Source of the DNA: Thiocapsa roseopersicina
Lineage (GTDB): Bacteria > Pseudomonadota > Gammaproteobacteria > Chromatiales > Chromatiaceae
DNA: 64,000 nucleotides
Assembly (NCBI RefSeq): GCF_900106925.1
Contig: NZ_FNNZ01000015.1
Coordinates: forward strand, 1 to 64,000
Reading direction: 5' to 3'
Below the pieces are notes generated by a model. It did not search any database. It worked only from the letters and a program-made list of their open reading frames with translations, and was not told where the DNA came from. Positions within the stretch are counted from its first letter, which is position 1. Every line of letters begins with the position of its first letter. The position numbers and the translations under genes were made by a program. Positions 1 to 8,853 of the stretch are shown here, piece by piece.

Positions 1-603
1 GCCCACACCCCGGCCGCGCGAGACCGGGGGAGCGCTTCGCCGACCCCTATCACGCAACTTGATCGCGAAACCATCAAAATCGCTGACCGCACTCACGGCG
101 ACGCGCAGCTGAAGGTCGGCAGCCCGATCCGGGTCGAGATCGTTCTCCAGAACCTGACCGACTATCCGCAGCTTGCGAGCTTGCAAGGCTACACGGTCAC
201 CAAGCTGGAGCCGAGCAAGCTCGACCGGGAATCCGCCTACGGGCACAGCGCTGGTTCCCCAGACGTCTTGCCGTTCCCCACCGACTTCCCGGTTGGCTTC
301 ACGCCGGGGCAGTGGCTGGTGCATGACGCTGACATCACGTTCAGCGTCCTGAACCTCGACACCGGCATGTACGCGGTCCCACCGGGCACGAGCCCGACGG
401 CCGAGATCAACGCGACCGGCAAGGTCGTGTACGGCTACAACCTGCGCGTCGGCGTGGCAGGACGTTACAGGATCCAATTCACCAGCTCAGCCCTTGTCCA
501 ATTCGGCGGTGTTGACGCTGGAGTCTGGTCCGACCCCAACAACGTTTACATCGACATCAACGTGGTCACGGGTGGTGGCGGTGGAGGTGGCAAGCCGAGG
601 TAG
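1..603 (+). CDS. C-terminal part of an unknown protein (cut by window edge)
   Basis: The reading frame is open from base 1 and ends with TAG at 601-603, so the true start lies outside the window and about 200 residues are visible. No family is recognised. The visible part is rich in beta-forming stretches, Pro, Gly and Thr, has no membrane segment, and ends in a run of seven glycines followed by KPR. This composition resembles an exported or surface beta protein, but the signal region is not in view. The next gene, 118 bp downstream on the same strand, encodes a secreted protein and may belong to the same unit. Function unknown. Confidence 0.6.
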   Translation, partial: AHTPAARDRGSASPTPITQLDRETIKIADRTHGDAQLKVGSPIRVEIVLQNLTDYPQLASLQGYTVTKLEPSKLDRESAYGHSAGSPDVLPFPTDFPVGFTPGQWLVHDADITFSVLNLDTGMYAVPPGTSPTAEINATGKVVYGYNLRVGVAGRYRIQFTSSALVQFGGVDAGVWSDPNNVYIDINVVTGGGGGGGKPR

Positions 604-721
604 TTGACTCTCGGCTCGTACAAACGTCGAGCGCCATAGCAGCACGCCGCAAGCAGGCCGGGGCAGGAGTGGCAGACCTCCCCGGCCGTTTCATCTTCTA
701 CAAGAATACGGGAGGAGTGAA

Positions 722-2431
722 ATGAACACTCGAAAACGGCAGCTCGCCATGACCGCCCTGGGAGTTGCGACGCTTGCGATCACTGCGGTAGGAACACAAG
801 GCGCACCGCCTGCGCCCCCCTGGTTCACCTGGACCACGGTGGTGAACAACGGCGACTTCATGCCGACCGACTCATGCGTGCCGACAGCTCCCAGCACACC
901 CCCGTGCCGCACCTTCAACAGCTACAACCAGCCCTCGGTCAACGCCAACCAGGTGGTGGTGATCCGGGCGCGCAGTCGCGGCGGTCAAGGGGGACAAGCC
1001 GTCCACGGCGTTTACACCCGCGACATGGCGGCGGCGGGTCCGGTGGTCAGGATTCTCGACCGCAGCACCCTGGTGCCCCAGCCCAACAATCTGGACAGCA
1101 CCTTCATCGAGCCGCCGTCCTTCCCGCGCATCGACATCGGGATGGATACCGTGGCCACGCGGGGCAACCACCAGCCGGTGTGGAGATACTTCCTTGACGA
1201 TGTCACAGAGACGCGGGCGGGAACCACCGGCGTCTACACCAACCCCTTCGGGGACCTGATCGCCGGCGCAAGCAAGCTCGGCGCGGTCCCGGACTTCTCG
1301 TTCTTCGAGGTCCCCGAGGCACCCGGCACGCCCTTCGACGTCTTCCCCGGGGCCCCAGCGGTGACCGACGGCGCCACCATCGCCTTCAAGGGTAACTACC
1401 CGGTGAATGGCGTCGGCAAGACCGGTGTCTACTACCGCGACCTTGAGAACGCCCCGATCCCGTTATCGGCGGACAACCTGGAACCCGCGGGCGGCTCCAA
1501 CCCCGTGGTACTGATCGCCAACAGCCTCGACACTTTTATCCCCGGCACGAGGACGATTTTCGGCTCCACAGCGCCGCCCAGCGCAGCCAACCGCCAGATG
1601 GTGTTTGCCGGCTTCGACAACGAGGATAAACCGACCCTCGGCGGCATCTACCTGGCTCCGCTGAATGGGACGACGCAGCCTCCGCTCAGGACGCTCGTCG
1701 CGATTGGCGGCCAGGTCCCCGGGGAAAACAGCAAGGCACGCTTCAACAGGCTGGGAGAGGGCGTCTCCTTCGACGGCCGATTCGTGGCCTTCTGGGGCGC
1801 CTGGGGGACTGAGAAAAAGACCCTGGTCCTGCAGTGCAGGACCGAAGGCAACGCCGACCGCGTAGCTTTCTGCAATCAGCAGCACCCGAACGGCTTTATA
1901 ACGACGGTCCCGGTGAACCAGGGGATCTTTGTCCACGACCTCGGAACCAGACAGACCCAGGTGGTTGCCAAGACGCCAGCCGACTATGACGACTTCGTCT
2001 ACTGGAACTTCTCCGGACGGACCCCGGGAACTGGCGAAGGGGACGATGACGGCGAGCTGGCGCGCTGGCGCTCGGCGAGCTTCGTGGCCGTTTCGGGGCT
2101 GGTCGACGGGACTCTGACCGACGCGACCTTCCACGCCGCATTCAAGGCCAGGACGGGTATTCTGATGAGCGGCACCTATGCAGAACCGGTGGACGGCATC
2201 TACCTTCGAGAGGGACCCGGGAAGGCCTCACTGCTCACCCTGGTCGAGACGGACATGGACGGATCCCTGATCGACCCCGAGGCCGTCGATGACCTTGGTG
2301 CCGCCCTACCGGTGACCGAGATGGGAATCGAGCGCGACGGCTTCCGCGGAAACTCGCTCGTCATCAACGCCAGCATGGGCACCGAGGAAACGGGCTGGGC
2401 CGGTATCTATCTGACCGAGGTGCCTGAATAA
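722..2431 (+). CDS. Secreted hypothetical protein with propeller-like repeats
   Basis: A 569-residue protein whose N-terminus (MNTRKRQLAMTALGV then AITAVGTQGA) looks like a Sec signal peptide cleaved near residue 27. The start is supported by GGGAGGAG just upstream (ATACGGGAGGAGTGAA before ATG). The mature part contains recurring segments of about 50-70 residues built around GVY/GIY and 'GIFVHDL' or 'GIYLAPL' strands, for example near residues 100, 240, 310, 400 and 490, which suggests a beta-propeller or similar repeat fold. Two Cys residues near 52 and 62, and two more in the middle, could form disulfides. No catalytic motif is recognised. It may share a transcript with the preceding gene. 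Function unknown. Confidence 0.6.
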   Translation: MNTRKRQLAMTALGVATLAITAVGTQGAPPAPPWFTWTTVVNNGDFMPTDSCVPTAPSTPPCRTFNSYNQPSVNANQVVVIRARSRGGQGGQAVHGVYTRDMAAAGPVVRILDRSTLVPQPNNLDSTFIEPPSFPRIDIGMDTVATRGNHQPVWRYFLDDVTETRAGTTGVYTNPFGDLIAGASKLGAVPDFSFFEVPEAPGTPFDVFPGAPAVTDGATIAFKGNYPVNGVGKTGVYYRDLENAPIPLSADNLEPAGGSNPVVLIANSLDTFIPGTRTIFGSTAPPSAANRQMVFAGFDNEDKPTLGGIYLAPLNGTTQPPLRTLVAIGGQVPGENSKARFNRLGEGVSFDGRFVAFWGAWGTEKKTLVLQCRTEGNADRVAFCNQQHPNGFITTVPVNQGIFVHDLGTRQTQVVAKTPADYDDFVYWNFSGRTPGTGEGDDDGELARWRSASFVAVSGLVDGTLTDATFHAAFKARTGILMSGTYAEPVDGIYLREGPGKASLLTLVETDMDGSLIDPEAVDDLGAALPVTEMGIERDGFRGNSLVINASMGTEETGWAGIYLTEVPE

Positions 2432-2530
2432 GGTCCGCCGACGACCCGGCACCCGAGTGGCCGGCGTCGCTCGGGCATCAGGACGCTCGGGCAGAGACTG
2501 CGACCGGCGATGCGAGCTTGAGTTGACGCC

Positions 2531-4354
2531 ATGAAACACCTGGCTCCGCCCTATCCCGAGGATCCGCCCTCTGAGCGGCGAATGCCGTTCCCGGGAGGGT
2601 TCCTGCTCGCGAACGCGGTCGCGGCGCTGCTCATCGCCTTTCTCGGTTGGCATATCTACGAGTCCCACCGTTTCTTCGGCCAGATCGCGACCGAATTCGT
2701 GGGGCAGACCGAGGCGGTCGCACAGGTCCGTAAGCTCCGTTGGGAGCTGACTCAAGCGGCGCACCATGTCGTGCTGTTCGGCGGCGGAGAGGACCGGAGA
2801 ACGGACTACGACGATGCGACGCGGCGTCTGGAGGCGGAGCTTGACGCGGACCTCGGGCTGCCGGAGCAGGCCCCGGAGCGGGCCGGGCTCGGGGGGCTCG
2901 TCGACCTCACGCGGAGGCTCCGCACCATCGAGGCGAAAGCCATGGTGGCGGCCCTGGAGGGCCGCAAGGACGAGGCCCTAAACCTGCTTCACTCGCCCGA
3001 CTATGTGGAGGGCACGGGTGTGCTGTGCGCGACCATGGATGCCTTCGCCAAGTCCGTCTACGACCGCTTGCGGGGGCGGCTGCGGTCCCACGGGGAGAAC
3101 GAGCTCGTCTTCTTTTCGGTGGACGTCGCGGTGCTGCTCTTCGCCGGGGGACTGTGGTGGCTGTTGGGTGTGCGCCTGCACAACTGGCAGGCGCGCGCTG
3201 ATTCCGAGCTGGGAAAGAGGATCAACGCCGAGGTTCATCTGCGTCAGGCCCAAAAGATGGAGGCCCTCGGCCAGATGGCCGCGGGAGTCGGGCACGATTT
3301 CAAGAACCTCCTGAGCAGTATCCAGGGCTATGCGGATCTCGCCTCGCGGGCGGCCGCGCGGGGGCAGATCGACCACGCGAGCCTCGATGGTATCCACGCC
3401 GCGGCCCAACAAGGCGCCGCAGTCACGGGCGCGCTGTTGACCTACAGTCACAATACCGGACCTGAACGGGCGCCGTTCGATCTCTGCCTCCTCCTGACCG
3501 AGACCGCCCGTCAGTTGCGACAGACGCTGCCGGCCGCCATCGAGATCCTGACGCGGTCGGATCTGCCGCCGGGGCAGTGCCGGATCATCGGAGACAGAAA
3601 CCAGCTGCAGCAGGTGCTGCTCAATCTCGCGACCAACGCCGCAGACGCGATGCCTGCCGGCGGGCGGCTCACCGTCGCGCTCAGCGAGGGCGACGCCGGA
3701 GACGCCGGCCCCGCGCGCGCCGCAGCCCGCTCGGTCATCTGTCTCTCCGTGTCGGACACCGGCCAGGGGATACCGCCGGAGATCAGGGGACGCATTTTCG
3801 AGCCCTTCTTCACCACCAAGGGACGCGGGCAGAGCACCGGACTCGGGCTCGCGATCGTGCACGCGATCGCCCTCGACCACGGGGCGACCATCGACGTCGA
3901 CTCGTTCCTCGGCGAAGGCGCGACCTTCCGGCTCTGCTTCCCGCGCGACGAGTCGGCGTCGGTCGCGGTCCCGGCGCACGCCACAGACCTTCAGGGAATG
4001 CTGCTGATCGCCTCGCACGACGCCTATCGGGCACAACTCTTGGCCTCCGCCGTCGGCCGGCTCGGCCTCGAGACCGAGCAGATGGTCGATTGGCGTGAAC
4101 TGCTCGATGCCTTGCTGCGGCATCGTGAGTTGGCTTTAACAGTCCTGCTGGACGCGGATTTCACCGACTGCAGGGCGCACGACTGCAGCGAGGCCTTCGC
4201 TGCGGCCGGGGTGCGACCCCGCGTGCTCATCATGACTGAGCGCGACTCTCCCGCGGTGCGTGAGTACGAGGACGCCGGATTTATGGTCCTCGAGCAGCCG
4301 CTGCCGCTGGCGGAGCTGGTGAGCCTGATCGCGAAGGGCGGCACACCCCCATGA
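2531..4354 (+). CDS. Membrane sensor histidine kinase with degenerate receiver tail
   Basis: A 607-residue sensor kinase. Membrane segments at about 23-43 and 190-215 flank a roughly 145-residue extracytoplasmic helical region. The phospho-acceptor box (GVGHDFKNLL, His near 255) is of the NtrB/hybrid type. The ATPase domain follows with N box NLATNAADAM, G1 DTGQGIP, F box FEPFFTTK and G2 GLGLAIV. The last 120 residues resemble a receiver domain with VLLDADF at the phosphorylation site, but the usual acidic pair and the conserved lysine are not evident (LEQPLPL in place of a KP loop), so it may be inactive. The stop overlaps the start of the LuxR regulator by 4 bp, which makes that protein the likely partner. 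The signal is unknown. Confidence 0.85.
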   Translation: MKHLAPPYPEDPPSERRMPFPGGFLLANAVAALLIAFLGWHIYESHRFFGQIATEFVGQTEAVAQVRKLRWELTQAAHHVVLFGGGEDRRTDYDDATRRLEAELDADLGLPEQAPERAGLGGLVDLTRRLRTIEAKAMVAALEGRKDEALNLLHSPDYVEGTGVLCATMDAFAKSVYDRLRGRLRSHGENELVFFSVDVAVLLFAGGLWWLLGVRLHNWQARADSELGKRINAEVHLRQAQKMEALGQMAAGVGHDFKNLLSSIQGYADLASRAAARGQIDHASLDGIHAAAQQGAAVTGALLTYSHNTGPERAPFDLCLLLTETARQLRQTLPAAIEILTRSDLPPGQCRIIGDRNQLQQVLLNLATNAADAMPAGGRLTVALSEGDAGDAGPARAAARSVICLSVSDTGQGIPPEIRGRIFEPFFTTKGRGQSTGLGLAIVHAIALDHGATIDVDSFLGEGATFRLCFPRDESASVAVPAHATDLQGMLLIASHDAYRAQLLASAVGRLGLETEQMVDWRELLDALLRHRELALTVLLDADFTDCRAHDCSEAFAAAGVRPRVLIMTERDSPAVREYEDAGFMVLEQPLPLAELVSLIAKGGTPP

Positions 4355-5010
4355 GCCGGAGCCCTGCGACCTTGCTCATCGCGGACGACCACGACCTGCT
4401 CCGCGACATGCTCGCGCGCCGCCTCGCGGAGGAACCCGACCTTCAGGTGATCGGCACTGTCGCGGACGCCTCCGCGGCCCTGGACGCGTGCCTCGCGCAC
4501 CGGCCGGACCTGGTCCTGATGGACATCGACATGCCCGGCCTTTCCGCGTTCAAGGCCGCTCATCTTATGAGGGACCGGCTGCCCGACACCCGGATCCTGT
4601 TTCTCTCCGCCTATGTGCACGACGGCTTCATCTCTCAGGCCCTGGAGGTCCGTGCGGGCGGCTACCTGACCAAGGGCCGGAATCCGGAGGCGTTGATCAC
4701 CTGTATCCGCACGGTGATCCGCGGCGGCACCTGCTTTGCGCCCGAGGTGGAGAGTCGTCTCGAGATCGGTCCGGGCGGCGTCCGCCTGGCCCAGAAGCCC
4801 CGAAGCCGGCTGGAGCTGCTGACCGCGCGCGAGAAACAGATCCTCTCCTATCTCGCCCGCGGTATGTCCAAGAAGGAGATCGCCCGCCTGGACGGCACCA
4901 GCGTCAAGACAGTCGATCATCACTGCCAGCACGTCATGGAGAAGTTGGACCTGCACGACCGAGTCGAGCTGACCCGCTACGCGATCCGCGAGGGGCTGGT
5001 CGCGCCGTGA
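4351..5010 (+). CDS. LuxR/NarL-family response regulator
   Basis: A 219-residue two-domain regulator. The receiver spans about 8-125, with acidic residues in IADDHD, phospho-acceptor Asp58 in LVLMDIDMPG, and a TKGR segment where the conserved lysine is expected. A LuxR-type helix-turn-helix follows at about 150-215 (LTAREKQILSYLARGMSKKEIA). The ATGA overlap with the upstream kinase indicates translational coupling and a cognate pair. The targets are not known. The small secreted protein gene 160 bp downstream could be one, but no operator was identified. Confidence 0.88.
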   Translation: MSRSPATLLIADDHDLLRDMLARRLAEEPDLQVIGTVADASAALDACLAHRPDLVLMDIDMPGLSAFKAAHLMRDRLPDTRILFLSAYVHDGFISQALEVRAGGYLTKGRNPEALITCIRTVIRGGTCFAPEVESRLEIGPGGVRLAQKPRSRLELLTAREKQILSYLARGMSKKEIARLDGTSVKTVDHHCQHVMEKLDLHDRVELTRYAIREGLVAP

Positions 5011-5171
5011 GCCCATCGCGCCCTGGCGGCGCCCTGGGGGGTATACGCCCCATGTTCGGCGCGCCCGCCGCGGCCTATAAAGGACATGAGTCCGAACGTT
5101 CCAGGGCAGCGCGCCCGGCGCAGGTTGAGGTTTGGCGGCAGACGCCCTGGCCTTACGAAGGAGACCGAACC

Positions 5172-5894
5172 ATGTACTCGAAGCTATTGCGAACACTCCT
5201 CGTCGCAGCGTCCGCTCTTCTGACGACGGCCCAGGCAGACCACATGAGTCCGTGGGGGCCGGGATGGGCAAACATGCCCAACGACATCCACAACACGCGC
5301 ATTGATTTACGGGACGACAACGATGCGTTCCGCGACTTCGTGCAGTACGGCGAGGGCGCCGACACCACGAACCGTTTCCTGACCGAAGAGACGGCCGCGG
5401 TGGAGGCCGAGCTGGCCTCCGGTCACCAGGTCGATCAACTCGCGGCACGACTGAATCCGCTGCCGGACTTCCTGGGAGGCGGTTGGGCAAGATACAGCCT
5501 GTTCGACGGCGACACCCTGGTGAGCCGGGTGCTCAACATCAACATTCGCCTGAGACTCGTCACGAAGAACGGGGCAGTAGCCAACGAATCGCTGGGACTG
5601 ACCGATGGAGTAAATGCGGTCGGCGCCTATTTCAGATACGCGACGCCTGACGCCAACCAGTACTACGCAACGTGCAACCTCGTGTTCGATGACGTCATCG
5701 ACACCGACGGCGACGGGGTGGGCGATTACGCCGTCTATTCTCTTTCTCTGAAGGAAGACCCGACCGGTCTGGTCGACGGGACCGGTGGATGTGCCGATAT
5801 GGCGGATGCGCCGAAACTGCCGGATGTTCAACTCGGTGACGTCATCGATATCGCCGTCGATGCGATCTGGCCGGTTCTGCAGGGCGACTTCTAG
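5172..5894 (+). CDS. Secreted hypothetical protein with a Ca-loop-like motif
   Basis: A 240-residue protein. The ATG was chosen because AAGGAG lies 9 bases upstream and the first 22 residues (MYSKLLRTLLVAASALL...AQA) form a good signal peptide. An in-frame extension upstream would overlap the regulator gene and has no ribosome site. The mature protein has an acidic N-terminal part, a GWARYSLFDGD strand region near 98-110 and a DTDGDGVGDY motif near 176, which resembles calcium-binding loops of thrombospondin type 3 or dockerin proteins. No enzyme motif is seen. It stands alone and is followed by a strong terminator. Its position after a two-component pair suggests, but does not show, co-regulation. 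Confidence 0.7.
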   Translation: MYSKLLRTLLVAASALLTTAQADHMSPWGPGWANMPNDIHNTRIDLRDDNDAFRDFVQYGEGADTTNRFLTEETAAVEAELASGHQVDQLAARLNPLPDFLGGGWARYSLFDGDTLVSRVLNINIRLRLVTKNGAVANESLGLTDGVNAVGAYFRYATPDANQYYATCNLVFDDVIDTDGDGVGDYAVYSLSLKEDPTGLVDGTGGCADMADAPKLPDVQLGDVIDIAVDAIWPVLQGDF

Positions 5895-5930
5895 CGACGC
5901 TACCGAGGAATCCAGTCACTCCTCCCCTTA

Positions 5931-5956
5931 GCCGCCCTCAGGGCGGTTTCTTGTTT
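5931..5956 (+). terminator. Rho-independent terminator
   Basis: CCGCCC, TCA, GGGCGG form a perfect 6-bp GC stem at 5932-5946, followed by a U-rich tract (TTTCTTGTTT). It lies 37 bp after the stop of the secreted protein gene and should end its transcript. Confidence 0.8.
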
Positions 5957-5990
5957 CCAAAAGAGGACTCCTACGGCATGCTCGTGGCGA

Positions 5991-6279
5991 GTGGCCAGCG
6001 GCGCCTTGCACGACGCCGCCACTGGGCAGTGCGAGGGCAAGGCAGCGACGAGCAGATGTTGTTCCGTGGCCTGCGCAAACATCTTGAGCCAAGCGACATC
6101 CTGTTCGGCGATGCCTTCTTCCCCACCTATCTCCTGCTCCGCGACTTGTTGCGCCGGGGCGTCGACGGCCTGTTGCAGTGCGGCGCGCGCCGACGCAGCA
6201 GCGACTTCGAGCTCGGCGAGCGGCTTGGCACACGCGACAATATAATCCCCTGGAGCATGTCGAAGCGCCCGCCGTGGAT
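5991..6279 (+). pseudogene. IS4-family transposase fragment, frameshifted
   Basis: Two short frames together read as the middle of an IS4-type DDE transposase. The first (5991-6040) gives GALHDAATGQCEGK. The second, one frame over, continues GSDEQMLFRGL, then the DDE-region strand GDAFFPTYLLLRDLLRRGVDG and the downstream stretch GARRRSSDF-GERLG-RDNIIPW-KRPPW. A single missing base near 6041 explains the shift. Both the N-terminal and C-terminal thirds are absent, and homology stops exactly where the inverted repeat at 6279 begins. It is a dead relic, recognised from family memory. Confidence 0.7.
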
Positions 6280-6525
6280 AATCTTAGATCCGGCAGTTGA
6301 CCGCTTCGTGCTTCATGCAAGGTCTTGACGGCCTTGACGATCGTGCTCGTCTGACGGCTCACCTGCCGGGTGAAGGCCGCTACGACCCCTGGAGCACGCC
6401 CCGCGCGGCGCCCGACTGCGTTGCAACTCGTTGGCGTAGAACCACTACGCCGCCTCGTCGCGCCTTGCCGGACACCGCGCGGGACGCACTCCAGGGGCCG
6501 TTCAACTGCCGGATCTAGGATAATG
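6279..6525. mobile_element. Small inverted-repeat element inside the IS4 relic
   Basis: The ends 6279-6300 and 6504-6525 are inverted repeats of about 22 bp (20 identical) sharing the core TAGATCCGGCAGTTGA. The interior of about 200 bp has no convincing coding frame. A second, nested inverted pair is present (CCCCTGGAG near 6387, CTCCAGGGG near 6489). It may be a MITE or the fused ends of another insertion sequence. Its left end coincides with the break in the transposase relic. No clear target-site duplication was seen. Confidence 0.4.
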
Positions 6526-6624
6526 CCGCGCCGGAGGGCCTCGTCACGAAAATCTCGGCGGCGAGGAGTAAGACGCATGCCAGTGCGGGTCGCAATATGG
6601 TGAAGGAGTCGCTTTGCGCCCCGA

Positions 6625-8004
6625 TCACGCGGGCATCATGGGGCTCGTCGAACCCACGGGCAGCCGCACGCTCACCGCGAGCCCCCCTTTGGGCGCCGTC
6701 TCGAAGACGAGTACCCCGCCGTAGGCATCGACGACATCCCGGGCAATCGCAAGTCCCAATCCGCTGCCCTCTCTGCGCTCGTCGAGACGTAAACCACGCT
6801 CGCCGAGCCGCGGCGTCTGCTCCGCCGGGACACCGGGACCATCGTCCTCGATGCCGATCTCGATTCGATCGCCGACGCTCACCCGGATGTCCACCTCGGT
6901 CCGCGCCCATTTGGCGGCGTTCTCCAGCAAATTTCCCAGCAGCTCCAGCAAATCGTCTTGGATGACCGCGGCACGGGCCTGCGCAGGCGCGACCAGCTGC
7001 CAGTCCAGCCGCGCGCCCTCCGGGGTGCGTTGCAGCGTGCGCAGCAGTCGGTGAATGGTCTCGACCACGTCGGCATGGGATGGATGGACACCCGCACCGG
7101 AGCGAAGCCGGGCGCGCACCAGCTCGCGCTCGACCCGCCGCCGCATGGCCATCGCCAAGTGCTCCAGATCGTCTGCCAGGGGCGCGTTGCCCTGCTCGCG
7201 CAGACGCTGTGCATCCGCCACCAGCGCACTCAGCGGGGTCTTGAGTCCGTGAGCGAGGTCCGCGGTCCAGGCCCTCGCCCGCTCGATCGTCTGCTCACGG
7301 GCTTCCAACAGGGCGTTCACCTCGCCGACCAGCGGCATGACCTCGTCCGGGTAGGCTTCACCGAGCCGCCGCGTCCGGCCGGTGCGAATCTCGCCGAGAC
7401 CGCGTCGAACCGCGTCGAGCGGCGCGAGGCCGGTCTGGATCTGGACGAAGGCCGCCAGCGCCAGCACCAGCCCAATGAGGGCGAGATAGGGCAGCATGTC
7501 GGCGGCGAAGGCATCCCGCGCCGCGATCAGCTCCGCCCGATCGACCCCCACCATGAGCCGCAAGGGCGTGAGCCCGTCAACCGCCTGCAGGCGAATGCGA
7601 CGCTCGCGCACCAACAAGCGCTGCGCGTCCGGACCCATGACCTCATGGGCGTGGACGGTGCCCGGATCCAGATCATCGTCGCTCAGCTCGACCACATGAT
7701 CCCAGAGGGAGCGGGAGCGCAGCAGCCCCGGCCGGGCTGAGCCGTCGATTTGCCAGTAGAGCCCGCTCAAGGGCTGTCCGAAACGCGGGTCGGCGGGCTC
7801 GCGCGCGAGCTCGACCTCCCCCTCCGGCGTGACCGTCACCGCGGCGGCGAGCTGGTTGAGCTGCGCCCGAAGCTCCTCGCCGATGCGCCGCTCGACATGG
7901 CGCTCGAAGAGGGTCAGAAGACCGAGCCCGGCGACCACCAGGGCCAGCGTGATGGAGAGTGCGGCACCGATCCAGAGGCGGGCGCGCAGCGAGCGGCGGG
8001 TCAT
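6625..8004 (-). CDS. Sensor histidine kinase, PhoQ/QseC-like
   Basis: A 459-residue inner-membrane kinase, partner of the OmpR-type regulator upstream on the same strand. Membrane segments lie at about 11-32 and 168-188, with a periplasmic domain of about 135 residues between them. A HAMP-like linker follows, then the His box LAHGLKTPL (His near 255), the N region LGNLLENAAKWA, G1 EDDGPGVP and G2 GSGLGLAIA. ATG at 8004 was chosen over an in-frame GTG at 8028, because the latter lies inside a repeat element that seems to have been inserted between regulator and kinase. The periplasmic PepSY protein encoded in the operon may modulate it, which is an inference from context. Confidence 0.88.
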   Translation of the reverse strand: MTRRSLRARLWIGAALSITLALVVAGLGLLTLFERHVERRIGEELRAQLNQLAAAVTVTPEGEVELAREPADPRFGQPLSGLYWQIDGSARPGLLRSRSLWDHVVELSDDDLDPGTVHAHEVMGPDAQRLLVRERRIRLQAVDGLTPLRLMVGVDRAELIAARDAFAADMLPYLALIGLVLALAAFVQIQTGLAPLDAVRRGLGEIRTGRTRRLGEAYPDEVMPLVGEVNALLEAREQTIERARAWTADLAHGLKTPLSALVADAQRLREQGNAPLADDLEHLAMAMRRRVERELVRARLRSGAGVHPSHADVVETIHRLLRTLQRTPEGARLDWQLVAPAQARAAVIQDDLLELLGNLLENAAKWARTEVDIRVSVGDRIEIGIEDDGPGVPAEQTPRLGERGLRLDERREGSGLGLAIARDVVDAYGGVLVFETAPKGGLAVSVRLPVGSTSPMMPA

Positions 8005-8005
8005 G

Positions 8006-8091
8006 TTAAACCGCGTCGCGCGCGACACATTGGGTTCGACTGAAGGCCATACACCGCAGCGACCAAGCCTCTTGGAGATGACGCGGTTTAA
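8006..8091. repeat. Short TIR repeat, copy R1 (86 bp)
   Basis: Ends are TTAAACCGCGTC and GACGCGGTTTAA, a perfect 12-bp inverted pair. It sits 2 bp before the kinase start, in the regulator-kinase gap. Confidence 0.85.
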
Positions 8092-8109
8092 GTCTTTTCA
8101 GATCTTCAC

Positions 8110-8194
8110 TTGAACCGCGTCGCGCCGACCGCGCGCCGGACCTCAAGCGATCACGCTCACTCCAACACATGCTTGGACTCCGGACGCGGTTCAA
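8110..8194. repeat. Short TIR repeat, copy R2 (85 bp)
   Basis: Ends are TTGAACCGCGTC and GACGCGGTTCAA, perfect 12-bp inverted repeats. The right end overlaps the stop codon (TGA, complement of 8191-8193) of the response regulator. The core is not alignable to R1 over its length. Confidence 0.85.
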
Positions 8195-8853
8195 TACGCC
8201 TCCTCGACCAGATACCCGAACCCCCGCCGCGTCTGAATCACATCGACCCCGAGCTTGCGGCGCACCCGCCCGACCAGGACCTCGACGGCGTTGGACTCGC
8301 GCTCGAAGTCCTGCGCATAGAGCTGCTCGGTCAGCTCGAGCTGGGAGACGACGCGCCCGGCGTGCTGCATCAGATAACTGACGAGACGGTATTCCTGCGG
8401 GGAGAGATGGATCGGGACACCATCGACCGTCACGGCCATCCGCCGGGTGTCCAAGACGACCGGGCCGTTGACGAGCACCGCGCTGGCCTGCCCCGCGGAC
8501 CGACGCACCAGGGCGCGCAGACGCGCCAGCAGCTCCTCCATTCGGAAAGGCTTGGGCAGATAGTCGTCGGCCCCGGCGTCGATGCCCTCGACCCGCTCGT
8601 TCCAATCACCCCGCGCGGTCAGGATGAGCACCGGAAACCGCTGCCCGTTCGCCCGCCATTTGCGCAGGATCGAGAGCCCGTCCATGCTCGGTAGGCCCAG
8701 ATCCAGGATCGCCGCCGCATAGCTCTCGGTATCGCCCTTGAACCAGGCGACCTCGCCGTCGGTCTCGTGATCGACCACGAAGCCCGCACCCGCCAGCGCG
8801 GCAACCAAGCCCTCGGCGAGCCGCACGTCGTCCTCGACCAAAAGCAGGCGCAT
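8191..8853 (-). CDS. OmpR/PhoB-family response regulator
   Basis: A 220-residue regulator. The receiver at 1-115 has the acidic pair VEDD, phospho-acceptor Asp51 (AILDLGLPSMDG) and the conserved lysine in LPKPF near 101. The winged-helix DNA-binding domain spans about 125-218 (LSPQEYRLVSYLMQHAG, ending in VIQTRRGFGYLVE). Its start overlaps the PepSY gene stop by 1 bp (TGATG), so the two are co-translated. The kinase follows after a pair of repeats. The operon diverges from the cytochrome cluster that starts at 9358, which makes that cluster the obvious candidate target. Confidence 0.92.
   Translation of the reverse strand: MRLLLVEDDVRLAEGLVAALAGAGFVVDHETDGEVAWFKGDTESYAAAILDLGLPSMDGLSILRKWRANGQRFPVLILTARGDWNERVEGIDAGADDYLPKPFRMEELLARLRALVRRSAGQASAVLVNGPVVLDTRRMAVTVDGVPIHLSPQEYRLVSYLMQHAGRVVSQLELTEQLYAQDFERESNAVEVLVGRVRRKLGVDVIQTRRGFGYLVEEAY

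Noticed and set aside
4024-5490. A 488-codon minus-strand open frame across the regulator and the following spacer
   Set aside because: It is Arg/Ser/Pro-rich, crosses two genes with good ribosome sites on the other strand, and has no family match.
8004-8028. GTG at 8028 as the kinase start
   Set aside because: It lies inside repeat R1, so the eight extra residues would be encoded by the repeat; ATG 8004 gives a normal start.
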